A DNA stretch of 60,111 nucleotides, taken from DRKI01 sp011051875. GTDB lineage: Bacteria > Desulfobacterota > Desulfobulbia > Desulfobulbales > Desulfobulbaceae. Position 1 is the stretch's first letter, and every line of letters starts with the position of its first letter. The notes beneath the pieces were generated by a model. The model was not told the origin of the DNA and ran no database searches. It saw only the letters and a program-made list of their open reading frames with translations. The stretch lies in NCBI GenBank assembly GCA_026990385.1, contig JALXDL010000065.1:1-60111 (forward strand). The letters run 5' to 3'. This document shows, piece by piece, positions 32,806-41,833 of this stretch. The translations under genes and the position numbers were made by a program.

Positions 32806-33999
32806 ATGCTGAAAGTTGATGCGGAAAAGTGTATCGGATGCGGCGCCTGCGAGGAGCAGTGCGCTTTTGGCGCCATCAAGGTGGAGGACGGCTGCGCCGT
32901 TGTCGGCGACGGCTGTACCCTGTGCGGGGGTTGCATCGACGCCTGCGAGGCCGAGGCCCTGCACATCGAGGAAGCGGCTCCAGGCCGGGAGACGGCGGAC
33001 CTTGCCGCCTGGCAGGGGATCTGGGTCTTTGCCGAGTTCCGGCACGGCAGCGTGGCGCCGGTGACCTATGAACTGCTCGGGGTCGGCCGCAGACTCGCCG
33101 ACCAGCGCGGGGTTGCCTTGAGCGCTGTTCTGCCGGGCTCCGGGGTCCGGGAGGAGTGCGACGGCCTGATCGCGGCCGGCGCCGACAGGGTCTACCTGGT
33201 CGATGATCCGGCCCTGGCCCAGTACCGGGAGGACGTCTACGGCCGGGTCCTGGAAGAGCTTATCCGCCGCTACCAACCCGAGGTGGTCCTGGCCGGGGCC
33301 ACGGCCATCGGCCGTTCGGTCATCCCCCAGGTGGCGACCCGGCTCGGCGCAGGCCTCACCGCCGACTGCACCGGCCTTGATATCCGGCCCGAAGACGGCA
33401 CCCTGCTCCAGACCCGGCCCGCCTTTGGCGGCAACATCATGGCCACCATCGAGTGTCCTGATACCAGGCCGCAGATGGCCACTGTCCGGCCCAGGGTGAT
33501 GGCGCCGGCCGAACCCGACCCGGCCCGCAGCGGCGAGGTGGTGGATGTGGAGATCGCGCCCGGGCATCTCGGCTCCAGGGTCGAGGTCCTGGAGACGGTG
33601 GTCAGCCAGACGGAACAGGTCAATATCCAGGAGGTGGAGGTCCTGGTTGCCGGAGGTCGCGGCGTGGAGGGAGAAAAGGGGTTCGCCCTGATCCGTGAGC
33701 TGGCCGAGGAGCTGGGTGGTGCCGTGGCCGCCTCCCGGGCAGCGGTCGATTCCGGCTGGATCTCCTATCCACACCAGGTGGGGCAGACCGGCAAGACCGT
33801 GTGCCCCAAGCTCTACATCGCCTGCGGTATCTCCGGTGCGGTCCAGCACGCGGTGGGCATGCAGTCGGCCGAGGTCGTGGTGGCCATCAACCGCGACGAG
33901 AACGCGCCTATTTTCAATATCGCCACCTATGGCCTGGTGGGCGACCTGTTCGAGGTCGTGCCGCTGCTGGCCAGGAAGATCCAGGAGATGAAAAAATGA
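32806..33999 (+). CDS. etfA: Electron transfer flavoprotein alpha subunit with N-terminal ferredoxin domain
   Basis: The 397-residue protein starts with a two-cluster ferredoxin domain: CIGCGACEEQC (Cys9, 12, 15, 19) and CTLCGGCIDAC (Cys37, 40, 43, 47). The rest is a normal EtfA: an N-terminal alpha/beta domain (about 65-260) and the FAD domain with VEVLVAGGRGV, AASRAAVDSGWISYPHQVGQTGKTV, YIACGISGAVQH and VAINRDENAPIFNIATYGLVGD. Ferredoxin-bearing EtfA subunits are known from anaerobes such as the caffeyl-CoA reductase complex. The extra clusters could link this ETF to ferredoxin or another low-potential donor. Its stop overlaps fabG. Confidence 0.96.
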   Translation: MLKVDAEKCIGCGACEEQCAFGAIKVEDGCAVVGDGCTLCGGCIDACEAEALHIEEAAPGRETADLAAWQGIWVFAEFRHGSVAPVTYELLGVGRRLADQRGVALSAVLPGSGVREECDGLIAAGADRVYLVDDPALAQYREDVYGRVLEELIRRYQPEVVLAGATAIGRSVIPQVATRLGAGLTADCTGLDIRPEDGTLLQTRPAFGGNIMATIECPDTRPQMATVRPRVMAPAEPDPARSGEVVDVEIAPGHLGSRVEVLETVVSQTEQVNIQEVEVLVAGGRGVEGEKGFALIRELAEELGGAVAASRAAVDSGWISYPHQVGQTGKTVCPKLYIACGISGAVQHAVGMQSAEVVVAINRDENAPIFNIATYGLVGDLFEVVPLLARKIQEMKK

Positions 34000-34745
34000 C
34001 GCTTGACGGACAGGTTGCACTGGTCACCGGTGGCAGCCGGGGAATCGGGCGCGCCGTCTGCCTGCGGCTCGCCACCATGGGCGCCCGGGTCGGGATCAAC
34101 TATGTCAGCAATCCGGCGGCAGCCGAGGAAACCCTGGCCGCGATCAGGGCCGGCGGCGGCACGGGATTTCTCGCCCCTTTTGACGTTGCCGATGGCAGGG
34201 CTGTCCAGGAGGCGGTCAAGGCCATCACCGACAGGCACGGCGGCATCGACATCCTGGTCAACAATGCCGGCATCACCCGGGACGGTCTCATGGCCCGGAT
34301 GAAGGAGGATGACTGGGATGCGGTCATTGACACCAATCTCAAGGGCACCTTTCTCTGCAGCAAGGCGGTCATGCGGCCGATGATGAAAAAACGGCAGGGC
34401 AGGATCATCAACATCACCTCGGTGATCGGCTTTCTCGGCAATGCGGGGCAGGTGAACTACGGCGCCGCCAAGGCGGGTATCGTCGGCCTGACCAAATCCA
34501 TGGCCCGGGAGCTTGCGCCCCGCAACGTGACGGTCAACGCCGTGGCCCCCGGCTACATTGTCACCGATATGACCAGCGGGCTGGGCGAGGATATCCAGGC
34601 CGCCATCCAGGCCCAGATCCCGCTGGGCAGCCTGGGCAGGCCGGAAGACGTGGCCGGGGTGGTCGCCTTTCTCGCCAGTAAGGATGCAGCCTACATGACC
34701 GGTCAGACCCTGCATGTCAACGGTGGCATGTACATGGGCAACTGA
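33996..34745 (+). CDS. fabG: 3-oxoacyl-ACP reductase
   Basis: FabG reduces 3-oxoacyl-ACP with NADPH. The 249-residue protein has the short-chain dehydrogenase signs VTGGSRGIG, NNAGIT, the catalytic serine in NITSVIG and the YxxxK in YGAAKAG, plus the C-terminal TGQTLHVNGGM. ATG 33996 overlaps the etfA stop (ATGA), tying the ETF genes to fatty-acid synthesis at the level of translation. acpP follows after 92 bases. Confidence 0.97.
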   Translation: MTLDGQVALVTGGSRGIGRAVCLRLATMGARVGINYVSNPAAAEETLAAIRAGGGTGFLAPFDVADGRAVQEAVKAITDRHGGIDILVNNAGITRDGLMARMKEDDWDAVIDTNLKGTFLCSKAVMRPMMKKRQGRIINITSVIGFLGNAGQVNYGAAKAGIVGLTKSMARELAPRNVTVNAVAPGYIVTDMTSGLGEDIQAAIQAQIPLGSLGRPEDVAGVVAFLASKDAAYMTGQTLHVNGGMYMGN

Positions 34746-34837
34746 TGGCAACAGGTTTGGTTCATGGAGCGGGCCGGGTTCTGCACGCGGACGCTTCTTT
34801 CAAGGAAAACGATAACTTCTAAGCAGGAGAGAGAACA

Positions 34838-35071
34838 ATGGCAGTTGAAGACAAGATGATCGACATTATCGTGGAGCAGCTCAGCGTGGACAAGGACAAG
34901 GTTGTACCCGGCGCCTCCTTTGTTGACGATCTTGGTGCGGATTCCCTGGACCTGGTCGAGCTGATCATGGCCATGGAGGAAGAGTTCGATGTGGAGATCC
35001 CGGACGAGGAGGCGGAAAAGATCGTCACGGTGCAGGACGCCATTGATTTTGTCAGCAAGATTAAAGGATAG
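34838..35071 (+). CDS. acpP: Acyl carrier protein
   Basis: The 77-residue acidic protein carries the phosphopantetheine attachment site DDLGADSLDLVEL, with the serine at Ser36, and ends DAIDFVSKIKG. It has AGGAGAGAG upstream. It carries growing acyl chains for the enzymes encoded around it. The gap before it (about 92 bases) may hold its own promoter, as ACP is made in large amounts, but I see no clear hexamers. Confidence 0.98.
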   Translation: MAVEDKMIDIIVEQLSVDKDKVVPGASFVDDLGADSLDLVELIMAMEEEFDVEIPDEEAEKIVTVQDAIDFVSKIKG

Positions 35072-35086
35072 ACAGGATCCAGAGAC

Positions 35087-36328
35087 GTGAGACGACGGGT
35101 AGTAGTCACCGGTATCGGCCTGGTCACACCTCTTGGCACTGGGACCGAAAAGACCTGGGAGGGGCTGGTCAACGGCAGAAGCGGCATTGGGCCCATCACG
35201 CGTTTTGACGCCTCTGCGCATGCGGCCCGGATTGCCGCCGAGGTCAAGGATTTCACGCCGGAGAAGTGGTTTGAAAAGAAGCAGGCCCGCAACCTGGACC
35301 TCTTTGTCCAGTATGCGATCGCCGCCGCCGACATGGCCTGGAAAGACGCGGGGCTGGCCGCGACCGAAGTGGAGGGGGAGCGGATCGGGGTTATCACCGG
35401 CTGCGGCATGGGCGGTCTGCCCACCATCGAGGAGTACCACAAGGTCTACCTGGATCGGGGCCCGCGCCGGATCACGCCGTTTTTCATCCCCCGGGTCATT
35501 CCCAACATGCCGTCGGGGCATATCTCCATGCACATCGGTGCCAGGGGCGCGAACCTGGCCCTGTCCACGGCCTGTGCCGCCGGCACCCATGCGGTGGGAG
35601 AGGCCTTCCGTCACATCGCCTACGGAGACTGCGACGTGGTCGTGACCGGGGGCACGGAGTCGGTGGTCTGCCCGTTGGCCGTGGGCGGGTTCTCCTCCAT
35701 GAAGGCCCTGTCCACGCGCAACGACGATCCTGAGGCCGCATCGCGGCCCTTTGACCTTGAACGGGACGGATTCATCATTGCCGAAGGGGCCGGCATGCTG
35801 GTCCTGGAAGAGTTGGAGTCGGCCCGGACGCGGGGAGCGCGGATCTATGCCGAGATGGCCGGCTTCGGCCTGACCAGCGATGCCTACCACATCGCCGCCC
35901 CGCCCGAGAGCGGCGAGGGTGCCGCCCGCTGCATGGCCATGGCGCTCAGGGACGCTGGCATGCATCCCGAAGAGATCGGGTATATCAACGCCCATGGCAC
36001 GTCGACCCCGCTCAACGACCGCTGCGAGACCACGGCCATCAAGACGGTCTTTGGCGATCATGCGCGGAAACTGGCCATCAGTTCCACCAAGTCCATGACC
36101 GGCCACATGCTGGGCGGCGCCGGCGGCATAGAGTCCGCCTTTACCGCTCTCATGCTGCACCATGGCATCATCGCGCCGACCATCAACCTGGAGCATCCCG
36201 ATCCGGACTGCGACCTGGACTATGTGCCCAACATTGCCCGCGAGCTCCAGGTGGAGGCGGCCATGTCCAACTCCTTTGGCTTCGGGGGGACCAACGGCGT
36301 GATTATCATGAAACGGTTCCGGCTGTAG
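35087..36328 (+). CDS. fabF: 3-oxoacyl-ACP synthase II
   Basis: FabF elongates acyl-ACP with malonyl-ACP. The 413-residue protein begins MRRRVVVTGIGLVTPLGTG (GTG start) and has the nucleophile Cys163 in STACAAGTH, the first active-site histidine in NAHGTSTPLND, and the second in STKSMTGHMLGGAGG. It follows acpP by 15 bases, the usual acpP-fabF pair. Confidence 0.97.
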   Translation: MRRRVVVTGIGLVTPLGTGTEKTWEGLVNGRSGIGPITRFDASAHAARIAAEVKDFTPEKWFEKKQARNLDLFVQYAIAAADMAWKDAGLAATEVEGERIGVITGCGMGGLPTIEEYHKVYLDRGPRRITPFFIPRVIPNMPSGHISMHIGARGANLALSTACAAGTHAVGEAFRHIAYGDCDVVVTGGTESVVCPLAVGGFSSMKALSTRNDDPEAASRPFDLERDGFIIAEGAGMLVLEELESARTRGARIYAEMAGFGLTSDAYHIAAPPESGEGAARCMAMALRDAGMHPEEIGYINAHGTSTPLNDRCETTAIKTVFGDHARKLAISSTKSMTGHMLGGAGGIESAFTALMLHHGIIAPTINLEHPDPDCDLDYVPNIARELQVEAAMSNSFGFGGTNGVIIMKRFRL

Positions 36329-36356
36329 CCGGATGGCGTCCGGGAGGAGAGAGACA

Positions 36357-36782
36357 GTGAAAATTGCAGTGGGCAGCGACCATGGCGGCTTCGAGTTCAA
36401 GGAGCAGATTGTCCGTTTTCTTGCAGCCGCCGGGGTCGAGGTGGAGGACGTGGGGTGCCATTCCACGGATTCGGTGGACTACCCCCGGTTTGCCGACCAG
36501 GTCTGCGCCAGGGTGCAGGCCGGGGCGTGTGAACGGGGTATCCTGATCTGCGGCACCGGCATCGGCATGTCCATTGCCGCCAACCGGCACCGGGATATCC
36601 GCGCGGCCCTGTGCCACGAGGCCTATACGGCCCGCATGAGCAGGGAGCACAACAATGCCAATGTCCTCTGCCTGGGCGGCAGGGTGCTCGGAATCGAGGT
36701 CGCCCTGGACATTGTCGGGGTCTGGCTGGAGACGGAATTTGCCGGGGGCCGGCATCAGCGGCGGCTGGATATGCTGAGCTGA
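36357..36782 (+). CDS. rpiB: Ribose-5-phosphate isomerase B
   Basis: RpiB interconverts ribose-5-phosphate and ribulose-5-phosphate in the pentose phosphate pathway. GTG 36357 sits behind GGGAGGAGAGA and starts MKIAVGSDHGGFEFK; the 141-residue protein also shows DVGCHSTDSVDYP, LICGTGIGMSIAANR and SREHNNANVLCLGGR, all family landmarks. The fabF-rpiB-glyA order is common in delta-type bacteria. Confidence 0.96.
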   Translation: MKIAVGSDHGGFEFKEQIVRFLAAAGVEVEDVGCHSTDSVDYPRFADQVCARVQAGACERGILICGTGIGMSIAANRHRDIRAALCHEAYTARMSREHNNANVLCLGGRVLGIEVALDIVGVWLETEFAGGRHQRRLDMLS

Positions 36783-36888
36783 ACGGCCTGCCCGGACACT
36801 TCCCGCAACAGCTTGCACAAGGCCGGCATATGATCCGGCCTGATCTGCTGCCGCCAGCGGGAGTCGGAGTACATGAGAAGACATTACC

Positions 36889-38142
<1,254 letters not shown>

Positions 38143-38164
38143 GCGGTTCACGGCCGGTATGGAA

Positions 38165-38183
38165 GGGAGCGCCCTCCGCTCCC
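38165..38183 (+). terminator. Small hairpin between glyA and nrdR
   Basis: GGGAGCG (38165-38171), loop CCCTC and CGCTCCC (38177-38183) form a perfect 7-bp stem without a T tract. It may attenuate readthrough or only stabilise the glyA message. Confidence 0.3.
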
Positions 38184-38236
38184 GGGGCGGGCGGTGACTG
38201 AACGATGAATCCGGCTCTGCCGGTCTGGGAGAGACC

Positions 38237-38704
38237 ATGAAGTGTCCATATTGCGGCCATCTGGATAACCGGGTTATTGATTCCCGCCTCAACAAGGACA
38301 AGACCATCACCCGCCGGCGCCGGGCCTGCAGCGCCTGCCAGCAACGGTTCACCACCTACGAGCGGATCGAGGTCATGCTGCCCATGCTGGTCAAGAAGGA
38401 CGGCCGGCGTGAACCCTGGGACCGGGGAAAGATCGTGGCCGGCCTGGAAAAGGCCTGCGAAAAACTTCCCGTCTCCATGGCGGATATCGACCGCTTTGTC
38501 GACAATATAGAGCGCAAGCTCCAGGACGTGGGAGGCAAGGAGGTGCCGACCTCGCGCATCGGCGAGTGGGTGATGGAGGCCCTGCCGGACCTGGACGAGG
38601 TCGCCTATGTCCGCTTTGCCTCGGTCTACCGGCAGTTCAAGGATGTCAACGAGTTCATGGATGAGCTGAAGATCTTTCTGGGCAAGAAGGAGCAGGAGGC
38701 CTGA
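38237..38704 (+). CDS. nrdR: Transcriptional repressor NrdR
   Basis: NrdR represses ribonucleotide reductase genes in response to nucleotide levels. The 155-residue protein has the N-terminal zinc ribbon MKCPYCGHLDNRVIDSR with the second pair CSACQQRF, then an ATP-cone domain with VKKDGRREPWDRGKI and the typical VAYVRFASVYRQFKDV near the end. All features match the family. It lies directly before ribD, with the ribD ATG starting right after the nrdR stop. Confidence 0.97.
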   Translation: MKCPYCGHLDNRVIDSRLNKDKTITRRRRACSACQQRFTTYERIEVMLPMLVKKDGRREPWDRGKIVAGLEKACEKLPVSMADIDRFVDNIERKLQDVGGKEVPTSRIGEWVMEALPDLDEVAYVRFASVYRQFKDVNEFMDELKIFLGKKEQEA

Positions 38705-39841
38705 ATGTGCCGTGATGACCGCGACTACATGCGGATTGCCCTGGAGGAGGCGGCGCGGGGCCTGGGGCGCACCGCGCCCAATCCCTGCGTGGGGGCGGTT
38801 ATCGTGCGGGACAATGTTATTGTCGGCCGGGGCTATCACCGCAGGGCGGGAACTCCCCATGCCGAGGTCAATGCCATCGCCGATGCCGGTCAGGCCGCCC
38901 GGGGAGCCACGCTCTATGTGACCCTGGAACCCTGCAACCACACCGGTCGCACCCCGCCCTGTACCCGGGCCATCCTCGAGGCCGGGATCAGAAGGGTGGT
39001 TGTCGGCATGGCCGATCCCAACCCGTCCGTGGTGGGTGGCGGCGCCGATTTCCTTGCCGGGCAGGGGGTGGAGATCACCTGCGGCGTCCTGGAGCAGGAA
39101 TGCCGGCAACTCAACTATCCCTTTCTCAAGCACTCTGCCACGGGGCTGCCCTGGGTGGTCATGAAGGCGGGCATGAGCCTGGACGGCAGAATATCCTATC
39201 GTCGCGGCAACAGCGGTATCATCACCGGTCCGGCAGCATGGCGGCGCGTGCATCAGTTGCGCGACCGGTACGATGCCCTGCTGGTGGGGGTGGGAACCGC
39301 CCTGATCGATGATCCGTCCCTCACTACCCGGCTCAAGGACCGGCCGGGCCGGGATCCCCTGCGGGTGGTGCTGGACTCCGGGCTCCGTCTGCCGCCCGAT
39401 GCCGGGATGCTGCGCCAGGAATCCTCGGCAGCCACATGGATCTTCTGCGGACCCGATGCGCCGCGGGACAGGGAGGAACGACTCTGCGCGGCCGGCGCCG
39501 AGGTGCACCGGGTCGCTGTCGACAGCAACGGCCGGCCTGACCTGGAACAGGTGCTGGCTGTCCTTGGTCGCGCCGGCCTGACCTCGGTGCTGGTGGAAGG
39601 GGGCGCCACTGTGCATGGCTCTTTCCTGGGGCGTGACCTGGTGGATGAGGTCTACCTGTTCCTGGCGCCGTTTTTCATCGGCGACCAGGGGATGCCCGTG
39701 GTCAGCGGCCATGGCATCAGCGGCAGCAACGAGGCAGCCAGGCTCAAGGAGGTGCGGTTTGATCGTCTCGGGGACGATCTCCTGATCCATGGGCTGCTGC
39801 ACATGCCGGAGGAAGCAGAGCGGCAGGACAAGGCAGGCTAA
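38705..39841 (+). CDS. ribD: Bifunctional riboflavin biosynthesis deaminase/reductase
   Basis: RibD deaminates and then reduces the pyrimidine intermediate of riboflavin synthesis. The 378-residue protein has the deaminase zinc site HAEVNAI and LEPCNHTGRTPPCT in the first 110 residues, and the reductase domain with MKAGMSLDGRISY, DALLVGVGTALIDDPSLTTR and VLVEGGATVHGSFL in the rest. ATG 38705 follows the nrdR stop without a gap. The other riboflavin genes usually found behind it (ribE, ribBA, ribH) are absent; a convergent gene begins six bases after its stop. Confidence 0.96.
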   Translation: MCRDDRDYMRIALEEAARGLGRTAPNPCVGAVIVRDNVIVGRGYHRRAGTPHAEVNAIADAGQAARGATLYVTLEPCNHTGRTPPCTRAILEAGIRRVVVGMADPNPSVVGGGADFLAGQGVEITCGVLEQECRQLNYPFLKHSATGLPWVVMKAGMSLDGRISYRRGNSGIITGPAAWRRVHQLRDRYDALLVGVGTALIDDPSLTTRLKDRPGRDPLRVVLDSGLRLPPDAGMLRQESSAATWIFCGPDAPRDREERLCAAGAEVHRVAVDSNGRPDLEQVLAVLGRAGLTSVLVEGGATVHGSFLGRDLVDEVYLFLAPFFIGDQGMPVVSGHGISGSNEAARLKEVRFDRLGDDLLIHGLLHMPEEAERQDKAG

Positions 39842-39846
39842 GTCGG

Positions 39847-40812
39847 TCAACCATCACTGCCGGCCGCCGCCCCGGTTTCCAGGATGTTCAGGATCTGCGG
39901 CCATCGCTGCAGCAGCTCCTGCCGGTTCCGGAAATCGATCTCCAGGGTCAGCCGGTCATCCTCAAAGGCCGGCGTGTGACGGATGCGGACGCCCGTTGGC
40001 AGCTCCAGCCTGCGGCAGAATCTCCGGAAGTCGGCCGCTGCCGCTTCCGAGCGCGGAAAACACTGGCCATGCAGCCATTGCAGCAGCGCAGCGGCCTGCT
40101 GGGGAATATTTTCTTCCCTCACCTGCCAGCCGATCTTCTTCTCCATTTCTCCGACAATCTCCCCAAACGCCCGGTTCTGGCGCATGATCAGCTCCGTTGC
40201 CATATCGACCAGCTTCTGTTGCCTGGAGCCGCCCAGGCGGAGAGCGGTTATCAGGCGCACGATCTCCCGCTGATCCCCGGCCTTGAGCCGGGCCAGTTTC
40301 CTGCCAGCCCTGGGATGCAGTTTCTGCCGGTGCAGTGCCAGCACGGCGGTTTTTTCCAGTTCCAGCAATGATGTCAGCTCGCGGAGCACGTGCGGCACAG
40401 GCCTGTGACCGAGGCGGGCGAGCAGGTCGAGGCACTCCTGTTCCGACAGCCACTGTTCTGCCTTGTTCATGAGAGTGGCCTGTTCAATGATGCTCAGCTC
40501 GCTGCCAATCCGGGCATGTTCGGCCAGCAGCTCCAGCCGTCTGGACAGGGGGGTGGCCGCAGGGAGAACAAGGACCGGAATCCCGGCCAGTCCCAGGAGG
40601 GCTGCTGCTGCAATTCTCTGCCTGCCGGAGAGGATAACGGCGCAGCCATCCTCCCGGTTGTGGAGCAGTGGTGGCTGCAGGAGACCCAGGTCGGCTATGG
40701 AGTCGACAAGGGAGGGATTCGGAGGGCCGGGATCCGGCCGCAGGAGATAGGTGGTGTCGTCAAGATCAATGGCGCCAGGGGCAAGGGTCTGAAGAATGGC
40801 TGCAGAAGACAC
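39847..40812 (-). CDS. Solitary ParB-like protein
   Basis: About 321 residues. Near the N-terminus is a ParB-type nuclease or CTPase fold: DSIADLGLLQPPLLH, then VILSGRQRIAAAALLGLAGIPVLVL, resembling the ParB GLxxPI and GxRRxxAA boxes. A helical middle (ELSIIEQATLMNKAEQWLSEQECLDLLARLG) resembles the ParB helix-turn-helix region. There is no ParA gene nearby, and the first ParB box is diverged, so a chromosome segregation role is doubtful; regulators of this type also exist. The start is uncertain: GTG 40812 is my choice, while ATG 40857 would reach into repeat copy B. Confidence 0.72.
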   Translation of the reverse strand: MSSAAILQTLAPGAIDLDDTTYLLRPDPGPPNPSLVDSIADLGLLQPPLLHNREDGCAVILSGRQRIAAAALLGLAGIPVLVLPAATPLSRRLELLAEHARIGSELSIIEQATLMNKAEQWLSEQECLDLLARLGHRPVPHVLRELTSLLELEKTAVLALHRQKLHPRAGRKLARLKAGDQREIVRLITALRLGGSRQQKLVDMATELIMRQNRAFGEIVGEMEKKIGWQVREENIPQQAAALLQWLHGQCFPRSEAAAADFRRFCRRLELPTGVRIRHTPAFEDDRLTLEIDFRNRQELLQRWPQILNILETGAAAGSDG

Positions 40813-40839
40813 TGGTGAGTACCTGACAGGAAGTAACGG

Positions 40840-41005
40840 TAAGCGGTCGCAGGGCACCCCATCTGCATGCGCCCGAACCTCCCGGTATTACGGGTTGTCT
40901 ACTTGTGAAATCGCCCCTACCTGTGCAGGTATGCCGGTTCGCTGCAGGACCTCCGCTAGGCGGCCCTGCGCGACCGTGCAGAGACAGGATGCCTGTAGCG
41001 ACTTG
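40840..41005. repeat. Dispersed palindromic intergenic repeat, copy B
   Basis: The left arm reads AAGCGGTCGCAGGGCACCCC and the right arm ends GCGACCGTGCAGAGACAG then GATGCCTGTAGCGACTT, whose reverse complement matches the left arm of copy C. The core GCGCCCGAACCTCCC and TACGGGTTGTCTACTTGT is close to that of copy A. It lies directly upstream of the ParB-like gene. Confidence 0.75.
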
Positions 41006-41323
41006 CGGCAGGAAGAGGCGGAGAGGCTGGCCGTGAGCGTGGCTGCAGCGGATTACGGGAAAGGAGTTGCCAAGAATCCGGCCCTGTTGCCGGGTCCGGA
41101 TTCCTGGCTGGTCGGTGCCCGGTTCTGCCTGAATTGAGCGTTCCAGCCATCCACAAATGGTAAAAGTTTTATGATTACAGCTGGTTTCGTAAGTGTTGCA
41201 GGTGGGGCAACCCTTGGGGATTTCCATTCTGCACCAATCTGTTGCACCCTGCGGTGTTTCCATGCAGGTTGAACTGCAATGAAAAACCGCAAGACTCGCA
41301 TCTTGGAGTACAATGAAAACCGC
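41006..41323. other. Gap between repeat copy B and the HU/IHF gene
   Basis: About 318 bases with no supported gene, lying downstream of the HU/IHF stop and upstream of the ParB-like gene. It presumably contains the HU/IHF terminator and the ParB-like promoter, but I see no strong hairpin with a T tract. Confidence 0.4.
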
Positions 41324-41617
41324 TCAGTTCAGGTTCTGGTTGATCTTGGCGCGCAGGATACCCGAGGGCTTGAAGGTGACAACCCGTCTCGCCTCAAGGG
41401 TCAGTTCGTCACCGGTCTGGGGGTTTCTTCCGCGCCGGGCCTTCTTGTCCTTGACATTGAATTTGCCGAAGCCACTGAGCAAGAGATCCTCACCGCTGAT
41501 CAGCGAGGCCTTGGAAATGGACAGGAAGGCCTCCACCGAATCCGTGGCCTGGGCCTTTGTCAGGGAAGGATGCTTCTTGTATACCTGCTGAACCAGGTCT
41601 GCCTTTGTCAGGGTCAT
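41324..41617 (-). CDS. HU/IHF family DNA-bending protein
   Basis: A 97-residue nucleoid protein that binds and bends DNA as a dimer. It starts MTLTKADLVQQVYKKH and carries GFGKFNVKDKKARRGRNPQTG, the beta-arm region with the intercalating proline, then VTFKPSGILRAKIN. It resembles IHF alpha more than HU by its KADL and KKH opening, but the subunit type is uncertain. A GGAGG lies nine bases before the ATG. It lies downstream of enolase on the same strand, about 216 bases apart. Confidence 0.92.
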   Translation of the reverse strand: MTLTKADLVQQVYKKHPSLTKAQATDSVEAFLSISKASLISGEDLLLSGFGKFNVKDKKARRGRNPQTGDELTLEARRVVTFKPSGILRAKINQNLN

Positions 41618-41833
41618 GGGGATGAACCTCCGTTGGGATGGTATCTGAAACTGCCCGCCTTCTTTCGCGGGAATTTCACCTCCAGGTCGCCGCCGGTCCT
41701 TCAGGACGACCAGGCTGGTGCCTTGGTTTTGGCCGGGAACCGGCCTGTCCGGGAACTGGTTGGTGATCTGTAGTTATTCCGGATGGTTTTACAACGCTTT
41801 AATGATACGCCGTGGTGGAATGGTTTGTCAACG

